DNA from: CBDULX01 sp965368175
GTDB taxonomy: Bacteria > Pseudomonadota > Gammaproteobacteria > SZUA-229
DNA length: 7,256 bases
NCBI GenBank assembly: GCA_965368175.1
Contig: CBDULX010000157.1
Coordinates: 1 to 7,256 of the forward strand
Reading direction: 5' to 3'
The position numbers were made by a program, and so were the translations under genes. The notes beneath the pieces are model-generated. The model did no database searches. It was not told where the DNA came from and worked only from the letters and a program-made list of their open reading frames with translations. Positions 1 through 6,237 of this stretch are shown here, in pieces; positions within the stretch are counted from its first letter, which is position 1, and every line of letters starts with the position of its first letter.

Positions 1-18
1 AAAGGCGATCATCATGTT

Positions 19-41
19 CTAAATTGTTCCAGACAATTTAG
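19..41. repeat. Perfect 9-bp inverted repeat with 5-nt loop
   Basis: CTAAATTGT (19-27) and ACAATTTAG (33-41) are exact reverse complements around the 5-nt loop TCCAG. On the minus strand the arm begins directly where similarity to tRNA-Ser stops, and its loop reads CTGGA. There is no T-run on either side, so it does not look like an intrinsic terminator. It could be the end of an inserted element or an RNA hairpin; the sequence left of position 1 is needed to tell. Confidence 0.7.
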
Positions 42-63
42 TCAGCCACTCGGCCAGCTCTCC
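42..63 (-). tRNA. 5' fragment of a tRNA-Ser gene, interrupted in the D arm
   Basis: Read on the minus strand from 63, the sequence gives a 7-nt acceptor strand (GGAGAGC), TG at positions 8-9, a GCC D-stem strand and the D-loop GAGTGGCTGA, which is the usual start of bacterial tRNA-Ser. An intact gene should continue with AGGC to close the D stem, then an anticodon arm. Instead it runs into an A+T-rich inverted repeat, and no D-stem partner follows. A tRNA-Ser directly after csrA is the expected neighbour in gammaproteobacteria, which supports the identity. The gene is therefore either a remnant, disrupted by an insertion, or the edge of an integrated element. The anticodon is not visible. Too short to be certain. 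Confidence 0.5.
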
Positions 64-76
64 GTAAGTTTTTAAT

Positions 77-106
77 AAAAAGCGCCGCATTTCAGCGGCG
101 TTTTTA
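77..106 (-). terminator. Intrinsic terminator after csrA, likely bidirectional
   Basis: CGCCGC (83-88) pairs with GCGGCG (95-100) around the 6-nt loop ATTTCA. The stem is flanked by an A-run on the left and a T-run on the right, so both strands give a G+C-rich hairpin followed by T residues. It lies about 50 bases beyond the csrA stop and just ahead of the tRNA-Ser fragment, so it should end csrA transcription. Confidence 0.85.
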
Positions 107-157
107 TGGTGCGTAGCTTACCTTTGATTGAGCTTTTGGTAAAGCCCTTTTAAAAGG

Positions 158-370
158 TTATTCTACAGGTTGTACAGGTTCTGCGTTATCGCCGGCCTGC
201 CCTTCCTGTTCACGTTTAATGCGCTCGTAAATTTCTTCACGATGTACTGATATTTCTTTTGGTGCATTTATACCAATACGGACCTGGTTGCCTTTAACAC
301 CCAGTACCGTTACTGTGACATCGTCACCAATCATTAACGTTTCGCCTACACGGCGGGTAAGAATTAACAT
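158..370 (-). CDS. csrA: Carbon storage regulator CsrA (RsmA)
   Basis: A 70-residue CsrA/RsmA protein, a homodimeric mRNA-binding regulator that blocks or stabilises target messages by binding GGA motifs in leaders and hairpin loops; it affects carbon storage, motility, biofilm and virulence traits in relatives. The family start MLILTRRVGETLMIG is present, and so are the RNA-contact residues L4 and R6 in the first strand and R44 in the VHREEIY segment. E. coli CsrA has 61 residues; the extra ones lie in an acidic, probably flexible tail after about residue 52. The ATG at 370 has AAGGAG 8 nt upstream. It follows lysC by 139 nt with its own promoter candidate and is closed by the terminator at 77-106. 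Two GGA motifs in the leader would allow self-repression. Identification is secure. Confidence 0.97.
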   Translation of the reverse strand: MLILTRRVGETLMIGDDVTVTVLGVKGNQVRIGINAPKEISVHREEIYERIKREQEGQAGDNAEPVQPVE

Positions 371-378
371 ACTTCCTG

Positions 379-384
379 CTCCTT
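379..384 (-). promoter_or_regulatory. csrA: csrA ribosome binding site within GGA motifs
   Basis: AAGGAG sits 8 nt before the csrA ATG, with a second GGA (AGGAAG) between it and the start codon. Closely spaced GGA motifs over a Shine-Dalgarno are the kind of site CsrA binds when it represses its own translation in E. coli; that role here is inferred. Confidence 0.7.
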
Positions 385-438
385 AATCTCAATCACCATT
401 GCCACAGATGCGTATTCACATGCCACAACAAGTACCCG

Positions 439-447
439 ATTCTAACA
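439..447 (-). promoter_or_regulatory. csrA: Candidate extended -10 promoter for csrA
   Basis: On the minus strand TG-T-TAGAAT forms an extended -10 element (5 of 6 matches to TATAAT plus the upstream TG). There is no good -35 box 16-18 nt upstream, which extended -10 promoters can tolerate. Transcription would begin near 432 and give a leader of about 62 nt carrying two GGA motifs. Confidence 0.45.
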
Positions 448-509
448 CATCCCAGACGAAATGCAGAAATTCTCCTATGAGTGGTAGCAGGTATTTTCTA
501 TGTCAATGA

Positions 510-1007
510 TTATGCCGGATTGAGATTGCCGTTGTTTTCCAGGCCGAATGCACTGTGTAAGGTTCGCACACCCAGTTCAAGATATTTTTCATCAATGACC
601 ACAGAGATTTTGATTTCTGAAGTGGATATCAACTTGATATTTATGCTTTCTTTTGCCAGGGCTGCAAACATGGTGCTGGCTATGCCCGCATGGGAACGCA
701 TACCCACACCGACCAGTGACAATTTTACGATCTGGTTATTCCCATATACTTTCTTGGCAGACACCTGCTCACCCGTTTGGGTGAGCAGCGCCAATGCTTT
801 GTCATAGTCGTTACGGTGCACAGTGAAGGTAAAGTCGGTAGTACCGTCTTCACCAATGTTCTGTACAATCATATCAACTTCGATATTGGCCTCTGTAATC
901 GGCACCAGGATATCAGCAGCGACACCGGGTTTATCAGGAACACCTGCGATGGTCAGCTGCGCTTCATCTCGGTTGAATGCGATTCCGGAAATCAAAGCCT
1001 GTTCCAT
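510..1007 (-). CDS. lysC: Probable internal-start beta subunit of aspartokinase
   Basis: Met249 of LysC is preceded, 7 nt upstream, by AGAGGA, a far better ribosome site than the one at the full-length start. Initiation there would give a 165-residue protein with only the two ACT regulatory domains. In Corynebacterium glutamicum and Bacillus subtilis the lysC gene makes exactly such an in-frame beta subunit (near Met250 in C. glutamicum), which joins alpha in an alpha2-beta2 enzyme and shapes feedback inhibition. The position matches the family precedent closely. Whether the start is used in this organism is inferred. Confidence 0.55.
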   Translation of the reverse strand: MEQALISGIAFNRDEAQLTIAGVPDKPGVAADILVPITEANIEVDMIVQNIGEDGTTDFTFTVHRNDYDKALALLTQTGEQVSAKKVYGNNQIVKLSLVGVGMRSHAGIASTMFAALAKESINIKLISTSEIKISVVIDEKYLELGVRTLHSAFGLENNGNLNPA

Positions 1008-1751
1008 CTCATCATCCTCTAAAGTAATTAAAGTACCCGCAGTATCTCCTTCTTCAAAAGAAGATAGTACGCGTAAGGGGACATTATATTTACCGGCAAA
1101 TTCCACTGAACGGATCTGCAGTACCTTTGAACCCAGGCTGGACATTTCCAGCATTTCCTCGAACGTAATACGATCGAGTTTACGGGCTTTGGGCTCTACT
1201 CGAGGATCAGTGGTGTATACGCCATCAACATCGGTATAAATCTGGCATTCGTCAGCCTTCAGGGCGGCTGCCATGGCGACTGCTGTTGTATCAGAGCCTC
1301 CACGACCCAGAGTGGTGATGCGGCCTCTTTCATCAACCCCCTGGAATCCAGCTACTACAATGACTTTGCCTGCGGCCAGGTCTTTTTTCATACTCTCACA
1401 TTCAATGTCTAGAATACGTGCCTTGCCATGGCTGTTGTCAGTTAGCATCTTGATCTGGCTTCCGGTGTAAGAAACGGCTGGCAAACCTTTTTTCAGTAAT
1501 GCCATACTTAACAGGGCGATGGTCACCTGTTCACCGGTTGATACCAGCACATCCAGTTCCTGCGCCGGTGGGTGTGCATCAATTTCATTAGCCAGTGCAA
1601 TTAACCGGTTGGTTTCACCGCTCATGGCAGAAACCACAACCACAATCTGGTTACCCTGCTTGCAGTGTCGAATCACTCGATCAGCCACTGCCTGGATACG
1701 TTCAATCGAACCGACCGAAGTACCACCGTATTTTTGAACTATCAGAGCCAT
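510..1751 (-). CDS. lysC: Aspartate kinase LysC (alpha subunit)
   Basis: A 413-residue monofunctional aspartokinase, which phosphorylates L-aspartate in the first step to lysine, threonine, methionine and diaminopimelate. The amino-acid-kinase domain spans about residues 2-245, with KYGGTSVG at 7-14, STGEQ at 71-75, GRGGSDTTA at 149-157 and YTDVDGVYTTDPR at 172-184. Two ACT domains follow, at about 265-320 and 342-405, which in this family bind feedback inhibitors (lysine and/or threonine). Length and layout match the Pseudomonas/Corynebacterium type, not the fused ThrA or MetL enzymes. The ATG at 1751 is bounded by an in-frame TGA 18 nt upstream, yet no Shine-Dalgarno is visible before it. 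It lies between the alaS terminator and csrA. No terminator is seen before csrA, so some read-through into csrA is possible. Confidence 0.96.
   Translation of the reverse strand: MALIVQKYGGTSVGSIERIQAVADRVIRHCKQGNQIVVVVSAMSGETNRLIALANEIDAHPPAQELDVLVSTGEQVTIALLSMALLKKGLPAVSYTGSQIKMLTDNSHGKARILDIECESMKKDLAAGKVIVVAGFQGVDERGRITTLGRGGSDTTAVAMAAALKADECQIYTDVDGVYTTDPRVEPKARKLDRITFEEMLEMSSLGSKVLQIRSVEFAGKYNVPLRVLSSFEEGDTAGTLITLEDDEMEQALISGIAFNRDEAQLTIAGVPDKPGVAADILVPITEANIEVDMIVQNIGEDGTTDFTFTVHRNDYDKALALLTQTGEQVSAKKVYGNNQIVKLSLVGVGMRSHAGIASTMFAALAKESINIKLISTSEIKISVVIDEKYLELGVRTLHSAFGLENNGNLNPA
1015..1020 (-). promoter_or_regulatory. lysC: Internal ribosome binding site inside lysC
   Basis: AGAGGA lies 7 nt before the ATG of codon 249, an ideal spacing. 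It is what supports the beta-subunit start; the codons Leu-Glu-Asp that encode it could also produce this string by chance. Confidence 0.5.
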
Positions 1752-1778
1752 GGATATGTAAATTACTCAATTTATAAC

Positions 1779-1805
1779 AAAAGAAACCCGCGTCAGGCGG
1801 GCTTC
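1779..1805 (-). terminator. Intrinsic terminator between alaS and lysC
   Basis: On the minus strand GAAGCCCGC (1805-1797) pairs with GCGGGTTTC (1791-1783) around the loop CTGAC, nine pairs with one G-T wobble, followed by TTTT. It lies 80 bases after the alaS stop and ends 28 bases before the lysC ATG. It most simply ends alaS transcription; if lysC is transcribed from further upstream it would instead sit in the lysC leader. Confidence 0.8.
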
Positions 1806-1884
1806 ATAGGATTATCTGAATTATGTCACAAGTGTTTTGAGAATGCGAGTTTCAAACCGTGCCATAACCCGGTCAAAATAGTCA

Positions 1885-4485
1885 CTAAGCCAATTGCTGT
1901 GAAACCCAGTCTCTGACCGAGGCCAGTGCCTGATCCAGATTCTCCGGCTGACTGCCTCCGGCCATCGCCATGTCTGGTCGACCACCACCTTTTCCCCCAA
2001 CCTGGGATGCGACCATGTTCACCAGTTCACCGGCTTTCAGTTTCTGTGTCTGATCTTTGCTGACACCGGCACACAGGCTAACCTTTGAGTCTTCCACCGT
2101 AGCCAGTACTATGGCAGATGAACCAAGTTTGTCTTTCATTCTGTCCATGGTCTCTCGCAGTGATTTGCTATCGACACCATCCAGCTTGATGGCCAGTACC
2201 TTTATTCCACCTACATCTACGGCTTCGGCGCTAATATCACGACCGGTTTGGGTTGCCAGTTTGCTCTTTAACTGGGACAGCTCTTTTTCCTGTGATTTAA
2301 GCTTATCCAGCATTTGCTGAACCTTGGTATCCAGCTCATCATGGCTGACTTTCAGCATACCCGATAAACGATCAATCTGTTGTTCCTGCTGCTCAGCCCA
2401 TTCTACCGCAGCCTCACCCGTAATTGCCTCGATTCGACGTACTCCTGAAGCGACGCCGCCTTCAGACACTATCTTGAAAAAACCGATATCACCGGAACGA
2501 TCAACGTGAGTACCGCCACAGAGTTCGGTGGAAAAGTCCCCCATGGAAATAACCCTGACCCGATCACCGTATTTTTCACCAAACAGAGCCATAGCTCCTT
2601 TGGCTTTCGCATCTTCAATGGCCATTTCTTCGGCCTGGGTGGCCAGATTATGTCGAATCTGTTCATTTACACTGCGTTCGATCTGCAGCAACTGTTCCGG
2701 TTTTACGGCTTCGAAATGTGAAAAGTCGAAGCGAAGTCGTTCTTTATTTACCAGAGAACCTTTCTGCTGCACATGATCACCCAGCACTTCGCGTAAAGCG
2801 GCATGCATCAGATGCGTCGCTGAGTGGTTACGGATAGTAGCTTTACGACGTTCGGAATCGATCATGGCTTCCAGCTCATCACCCACTTTAATAGAGCCTT
2901 TTGAAAGCTGACCGATATGGATAAAGGCCCGCCCCTGTTTCTGAGTGTCCATCACTTCAAAATGGGTCGATTCATTCATTAGCAGACCGGTATCGCCAAC
3001 CTGGCCTCCGGATTCAGCATAAAAAGGTGTGCGAGGAAGAATGATGACCGCTTCATCACCGGCGGTGATTTCATCCACGGCCTGGCCGTCTTTATAAATG
3101 GCGGCCACCGTTGAGCGATCCAGCAGATGATCATAGCCGGTGAAGGTGGTGACCAGATTACTGGTAATTGAGCTGTTGTAATCCACACCAAACTGGCTGG
3201 CGGCTCGAGCACGCTCGCGTTGAGCGTTCATTTCTAACTCGAAACCCTTTTGATCCAGCTTAAGATTGCGCTCTCGAGCGATATCTGCGGTCAGATCAAA
3301 CGGGAATCCGTAGGTATCATAGAGCTTGAACACCATATCACCGGGAATGGTTTTTCCTTTGAGTCCGGCAATGCCTTCTTCAAGAATCTTCATCCCCTGG
3401 TCCAGGGTTTCGGCAAACCGCTGTTCTTCAAGTTTCAGTACTTTTTCTACACTGGACCGGGCTTCAACCAGTTCCGGGTAGGCCTGACCCATTTCATGAA
3501 CCAGGGTTTTCACCAGCTTATAGAAAAACAGATCATCCTGACCCAGTTTATGACCATGACGCAGGGCGCGACGAATAATGCGGCGAAGTACATAACCGCG
3601 ACCTTCATTGGACGGCATCACACCATCGACAATCATAAAGGCGCAGGAACGAATATGGTCGGCAATAACTTTTAATGAGTTATCACTCAAATCCCGGGTG
3701 CTGGTTAGTTTAGACGCAGCCTTGATCAGATGCTGGAACAGGTCAATGTCGTAATTACTGTGGCCGTTTTGCAGTATCGCTGCCAGTCGCTCAAGACCCA
3801 TACCGGTATCCACCGAGGGTTTAGGTAAAGGGTGCAGAGTCCCCTGTTTGTCACGGTTATACTGCATGAACACCAGGTTCCAGATTTCTATGTAGCGATC
3901 ACCGTCTTCGTCGGGCGAACCGGGTGGACCGCCGGGGATGTCCTTTCCATGGTCGTAGAAAATTTCGGTACAGGGACCACAGGGTCCAGTATCTCCCATA
4001 GACCAGAAATTATCTTTGGCACCGATGCGGCCAAAGCGATCTTCTGATACACCCACTTCCTTTAACCAGATGTTTGCAGCTTCGTCATCATCCTCAAATA
4101 CTGTAACCCAGAGCTTATCTTCCGGCAGCCCAAGATCTTTAGTGAGGAATTCCCAGGCATAATTTATGGCTTCACGTTTAAAATAATCGCCAAAACTGAA
4201 ATTGCCCAGCATTTCGAAAAAGGTATGGTGACGGGCGGTATAGCCGACGTTCTCCAGATCATTGTGTTTGCCACCGGCGCGGACACAGCGCTGACTGCTG
4301 GCTGCTGTTTTATAGTTGCGTTTATCCTGCCCCAGGAATACATCTTTAAACTGCACCATGCCGGCATTGGTGAATAGCAAAGTGGGGTCATTACCCGGTA
4401 CCAGTGAACTGGAAGCTACAATTTCGTGGCCCTTGCTCTTGAAATAATCCAGAAATTTTTGTCGGATTTCAGCAGTTTTCATCAT
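1885..4485 (-). CDS. alaS: Alanine--tRNA ligase AlaS
   Basis: An 866-residue class II alanyl-tRNA synthetase; it charges tRNA-Ala and clears mischarged Ser- or Gly-tRNA-Ala. The catalytic domain holds motif 1 around 32-44, the motif 2 region with RHHTFFEM at 85-92, and motif 3 GMGLERLA at 228-235. The editing domain has its zinc ligands HSATH (554-558) and CGGTH (656-660). A charged, probably coiled-coil linker (about 695-745) leads to the C-Ala domain with the glycine-rich GGKGGGRPDMAMAGG at 830-844. E. coli AlaS has about 875 residues, so it is complete. In-frame TAA lies just two codons before the first of two adjacent ATGs (4485, 4482), so the start is fixed to one of these. No Shine-Dalgarno precedes it. 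It lies 54 nt after recX with its own promoter candidate. Confidence 0.98.
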   Translation of the reverse strand: MMKTAEIRQKFLDYFKSKGHEIVASSSLVPGNDPTLLFTNAGMVQFKDVFLGQDKRNYKTAASSQRCVRAGGKHNDLENVGYTARHHTFFEMLGNFSFGDYFKREAINYAWEFLTKDLGLPEDKLWVTVFEDDDEAANIWLKEVGVSEDRFGRIGAKDNFWSMGDTGPCGPCTEIFYDHGKDIPGGPPGSPDEDGDRYIEIWNLVFMQYNRDKQGTLHPLPKPSVDTGMGLERLAAILQNGHSNYDIDLFQHLIKAASKLTSTRDLSDNSLKVIADHIRSCAFMIVDGVMPSNEGRGYVLRRIIRRALRHGHKLGQDDLFFYKLVKTLVHEMGQAYPELVEARSSVEKVLKLEEQRFAETLDQGMKILEEGIAGLKGKTIPGDMVFKLYDTYGFPFDLTADIARERNLKLDQKGFELEMNAQRERARAASQFGVDYNSSITSNLVTTFTGYDHLLDRSTVAAIYKDGQAVDEITAGDEAVIILPRTPFYAESGGQVGDTGLLMNESTHFEVMDTQKQGRAFIHIGQLSKGSIKVGDELEAMIDSERRKATIRNHSATHLMHAALREVLGDHVQQKGSLVNKERLRFDFSHFEAVKPEQLLQIERSVNEQIRHNLATQAEEMAIEDAKAKGAMALFGEKYGDRVRVISMGDFSTELCGGTHVDRSGDIGFFKIVSEGGVASGVRRIEAITGEAAVEWAEQQEQQIDRLSGMLKVSHDELDTKVQQMLDKLKSQEKELSQLKSKLATQTGRDISAEAVDVGGIKVLAIKLDGVDSKSLRETMDRMKDKLGSSAIVLATVEDSKVSLCAGVSKDQTQKLKAGELVNMVASQVGGKGGGRPDMAMAGGSQPENLDQALASVRDWVSQQLA

Positions 4486-4495
4486 CTTAAATTAC

Positions 4496-4524
4496 ATTAA
4501 ATATACGTTATAAATTATTGTTAA
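4496..4524 (-). promoter_or_regulatory. alaS: Candidate sigma70 promoter for alaS, giving a near-leaderless mRNA
   Basis: Minus-strand TTAACA (4524-4519, 5 of 6 matches to TTGACA) and TTTAAT (4501-4496, 5 of 6 to TATAAT) are 17 bp apart in the A+T-rich gap after recX. Transcription would start near 4489, only about 4 nt before the first alaS ATG, which fits the absence of a Shine-Dalgarno. A+T-rich sequence yields such matches by chance, so this is a candidate only. Confidence 0.45.
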
Positions 4525-4539
4525 ATATGCAATTGTTAC

Positions 4540-4983
4540 TTACATATCATCCAGGGATGTCATCCTGAATACCCAATCCAGCGGAAACCCGCGGTTTTGT
4601 AAATATTTAGCCTGCCTGGCTCTATCGGCATACTCCATTGCCGGCTCATCACCGTACTTTTTGGAATACTGCTGGCGCATAACCGTTCGCCATTCCTGAT
4701 TATTCCTGTCCAGAAACTGCTCTGCCAGTTCTGCATCGACCCCGCGCTCGCGGAGTTCCTGCTCGATCCGTAATGGCCCATATCCTTTGTGCCTGCGCAT
4801 ATTAATATAAGTTTCTGTAAAACGCTCATCCGACAGTAACTTATTTGACAGTAATTGCTCGATTACCCGGTCAATATTATCCTCATCAAAACCCTTTTTC
4901 TTTAATTTACGACGGAGCTCAGTTCTGGAATGCTCCCTTCGCGCTAACAGTCCAACGGCCACCTCGGAGATAGATCGACTCAT
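4540..4983 (-). CDS. recX: Regulatory protein RecX
   Basis: A 147-residue RecX, an all-helical protein that binds RecA filaments and limits their extension and ATPase/coprotease activity. It shows the family pattern: LLARREHSRTELRRKL at about 12-27, LSDERFTETYINMRRHKGYG near 50-69, LRIEQELRERGV just after, and the C-terminal RARQAKYLQNRGF block, consistent with three tandem three-helix repeats. The ATG at 4983 is preferred because GAGAGG lies 5 nt upstream. An in-frame TTG at 5016 would add 11 residues but lies inside the recA terminator stem, so it is rejected. It follows recA by 67 nt, so its expression probably depends on read-through of the terminator, as known for E. coli recA-recX. Next gene is alaS after 54 nt. 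Confidence 0.93.
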   Translation of the reverse strand: MSRSISEVAVGLLARREHSRTELRRKLKKKGFDEDNIDRVIEQLLSNKLLSDERFTETYINMRRHKGYGPLRIEQELRERGVDAELAEQFLDRNNQEWRTVMRQQYSKKYGDEPAMEYADRARQAKYLQNRGFPLDWVFRMTSLDDM

Positions 4984-5005
4984 AAACGCCTCTCTGCATA
5001 AACAC

Positions 5006-5035
5006 AAAAACCGCAATGGCGCTACACCATTGCGG
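5006..5035 (-). terminator. Intrinsic terminator between recA and recX
   Basis: On the minus strand CCGCAATGG (5035-5027) pairs perfectly with CCATTGCGG (5019-5011) around a 7-nt loop, then TTTTT. An A-run lies on the other side, so the hairpin could also act on plus-strand transcripts. It would end most recA transcripts and leave a fraction to reach recX. Confidence 0.92.
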
Positions 5036-5050
5036 CTTTTTATAATTATA

Positions 5051-6133
5051 TTATTCGGTCATTTCTGCCATTTGTTCGGCGGTCATTTCGAGCACAGTAT
5101 CAGGCTTGTCTGCTTTATCATCCCTGGTTTTGGCAGGTGCTTTGTCAGGTAACAGCTCTGCGCGTATTCTGGCTTCAATGTCATTGGCAATCTCCGGATT
5201 TTCCTTGAGGAAGGTCCGAACCTTGTCCTTACCCTGGCCAATTCGATCACCATTATAGCTGTACCAGGCACCGGATTTTTCAACGATATTATTAGACACA
5301 CCCAGATCAATCAGCTCACCTTCGCGGGATATTCCTTCGCCATAGAGTATTTCAAAATTCACCTGCTTGAAGGGTGGCGCCACCTTGTTTTTCACTACTT
5401 TTACCTTGGTTTCATTACCCAGGATTTCATCGCCTTTCTTGATGGCGCCGGTACGACGAATATCAAGCCTTACCGAAGCATAGAATTTGAGCGCATTACC
5501 ACCGGTGGTGGTTTCCGGGTTTCCAAACATCACGCCGATTTTCATACGAATCTGGTTGATGAAAATCACCAGGGTATTAGAGCGTTTGATGTTAGCAGTT
5601 AGCTTACGCAGCGCCTGGGACATAAGACGTGCCTGAAGGCCCATGTGGGAATCACCCATATCACCTTCAATTTCAGCCTTGGGTGTCAGCGCCGCCACTG
5701 AGTCGATTACCACAATATCCACTGCACCGGATCGAACCAGCATATCGGTAATTTCCAGCGCCTGCTCACCTGTATCTGGCTGCGAAACCAGTAATTCATC
5801 CACATTGACACCAAGCTTTGCAGCATACAGAGGATCCAGCGCATGCTCAGCATCAACGAATGCAGCTGTGCCACCGGCTTTCTGCATTTCAGCCACCACA
5901 TGCAGAGTTAAAGTCGTCTTACCTGAGGACTCAGGCCCGTAAATTTCAACAACACGACCACGAGGCAGGCCGCCTATACCGAGTGCCACATCCAGGGCTA
6001 TAGAACCGGTAGATACGGCCTGGATATCATTTGCAGCACCGGCATCGCCCATTCTCATGACCGAGCCTTTACCAAACTGTTTCTCAATCTGACTTAAGGC
6101 CGCACTAAGCGCCATTTTTTTATTATCGTCCAT
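5051..6133 (-). CDS. recA: Recombinase RecA
   Basis: A 360-residue RecA, the ATP-dependent DNA strand-exchange protein that also stimulates LexA self-cleavage. Visible elements: Walker A GPESSGKT (66-73), catalytic Glu96 in FVDAEHALDP, Walker B VVIDS ending at Asp144-Ser145, DNA-binding loop L1 near 157-164 (EGDMGDSH), Gln194 in FINQIR, and loop L2 about 195-209 (IRMKIGVMFGNPETTTG). An acidic tail follows from about 338, as in other gammaproteobacterial RecA proteins that use it to restrain DNA binding. The ATG at 6133 has AGGGGA 5 nt upstream and gives the usual N terminus MDDNKKMALSAAL; a GTG at 6166 would add 11 residues without family support. It is divergent from the WYL regulator gene, separated by 231 bp, and precedes recX. 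Confidence 0.98.
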   Translation of the reverse strand: MDDNKKMALSAALSQIEKQFGKGSVMRMGDAGAANDIQAVSTGSIALDVALGIGGLPRGRVVEIYGPESSGKTTLTLHVVAEMQKAGGTAAFVDAEHALDPLYAAKLGVNVDELLVSQPDTGEQALEITDMLVRSGAVDIVVIDSVAALTPKAEIEGDMGDSHMGLQARLMSQALRKLTANIKRSNTLVIFINQIRMKIGVMFGNPETTTGGNALKFYASVRLDIRRTGAIKKGDEILGNETKVKVVKNKVAPPFKQVNFEILYGEGISREGELIDLGVSNNIVEKSGAWYSYNGDRIGQGKDKVRTFLKENPEIANDIEARIRAELLPDKAPAKTRDDKADKPDTVLEMTAEQMAEMTE

Positions 6134-6138
6134 TTTGT

Positions 6139-6144
6139 TCCCCT
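6139..6144 (-). promoter_or_regulatory. recA: recA ribosome binding site, decides the start
   Basis: AGGGGA lies 5 nt before the ATG at 6133. It supports that codon over the upstream in-frame GTG at 6166. Confidence 0.85.
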
Positions 6145-6154
6145 GGTATCTTGG

Positions 6155-6174
6155 TTGTATGCACACAAATACGG
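6155..6174. promoter_or_regulatory. Dyad GTAT-N8-ATAC in the recA leader, possible operator
   Basis: GTAT (6157-6160) and ATAC (6169-6172) are inverted copies 8 bp apart; the wider half-sites are TTGTAT and the complement CCGTAT. The geometry resembles a dimeric repressor site, including the 8-bp spacing of enterobacterial LexA, but the outer CTG/CAG bases of a LexA box are missing. It lies 21-41 bases before the recA ATG. Candidate site for the divergent WYL protein or another regulator; unproven. Confidence 0.3.
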
Positions 6175-6200
6175 TACATGTCTGAAACTGCCGGCTTTTG

Positions 6201-6219
6201 AGACAGGTATTATTTGTCT
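6201..6219. promoter_or_regulatory. Dyad AGACA-N9-TGTCT in the recA upstream region
   Basis: AGACA (6201-6205) and TGTCT (6215-6219) form a perfect 5-bp inverted repeat with a 9-bp centre. On the minus strand the centre includes AATAAT, which could be a -10 box with CGGACA 16 bp upstream. The arm orientation (ACA outside-in, TGT on the far side) is opposite to LexA CTGT-N8-ACAG. It might be an operator or a weak hairpin. Confidence 0.25.
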
Positions 6220-6237
6220 GGCTGGCATCTTGTCCGT

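Noticed and set aside
1..75. Gene ends at the left edge: an open plus frame 1-75 and a plus frame ending in TAA at 20-22, or a minus-strand ATG at 15
   Set aside because: Too short to judge, no ribosome site for the ATG, and the plus frames run into the tRNA-like sequence; adjoining sequence is needed.
115..143. TTTACC-17-TAAGCT as a promoter for the tRNA-Ser fragment
   Set aside because: The -10 matches only 3 of 6 and transcription would start right at the csrA terminator hairpin, which would stop it.
147..158. Palindrome CCTTTTAAAAGG near the csrA stop
   Set aside because: A+T-rich 6-bp palindrome without a loop or T-tail; the terminator at 77-106 already explains the csrA end.
501..506. 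Perfect minus-strand TTGACA just after the lysC stop as a csrA -35 box
   Set aside because: No acceptable -10 box lies 15-19 bp downstream; CACTCA occupies the 17-bp position.
1752..1884. Lysine riboswitch upstream of lysC
   Set aside because: The gap is only 133 nt and contains a single short hairpin; a lysine riboswitch needs a five-helix junction of roughly 170 nt or more.
481..1916. Plus-strand open frames opposite lysC, up to 138 residues
   Set aside because: They are antisense shadows of a fully conserved gene, show no recognisable family and no ribosome site.
2057..4047. Plus-strand open frames opposite alaS, including 141 residues at 3250-3675
   Set aside because: They are antisense to a continuous, intact alaS frame with no promoter or domain signal.
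4540..5016. Longer recX from a TTG at 5016
   Set aside because: The TTG lies inside the recA terminator stem, while the ATG at 4983 has a good GAGAGG site.
5051..6166. Longer recA from a GTG at 6166 (11 extra residues)
   Set aside because: The ATG at 6133 has AGGGGA at 5 nt and gives the family N terminus; the extension has no ribosome site and overlaps the candidate operator.
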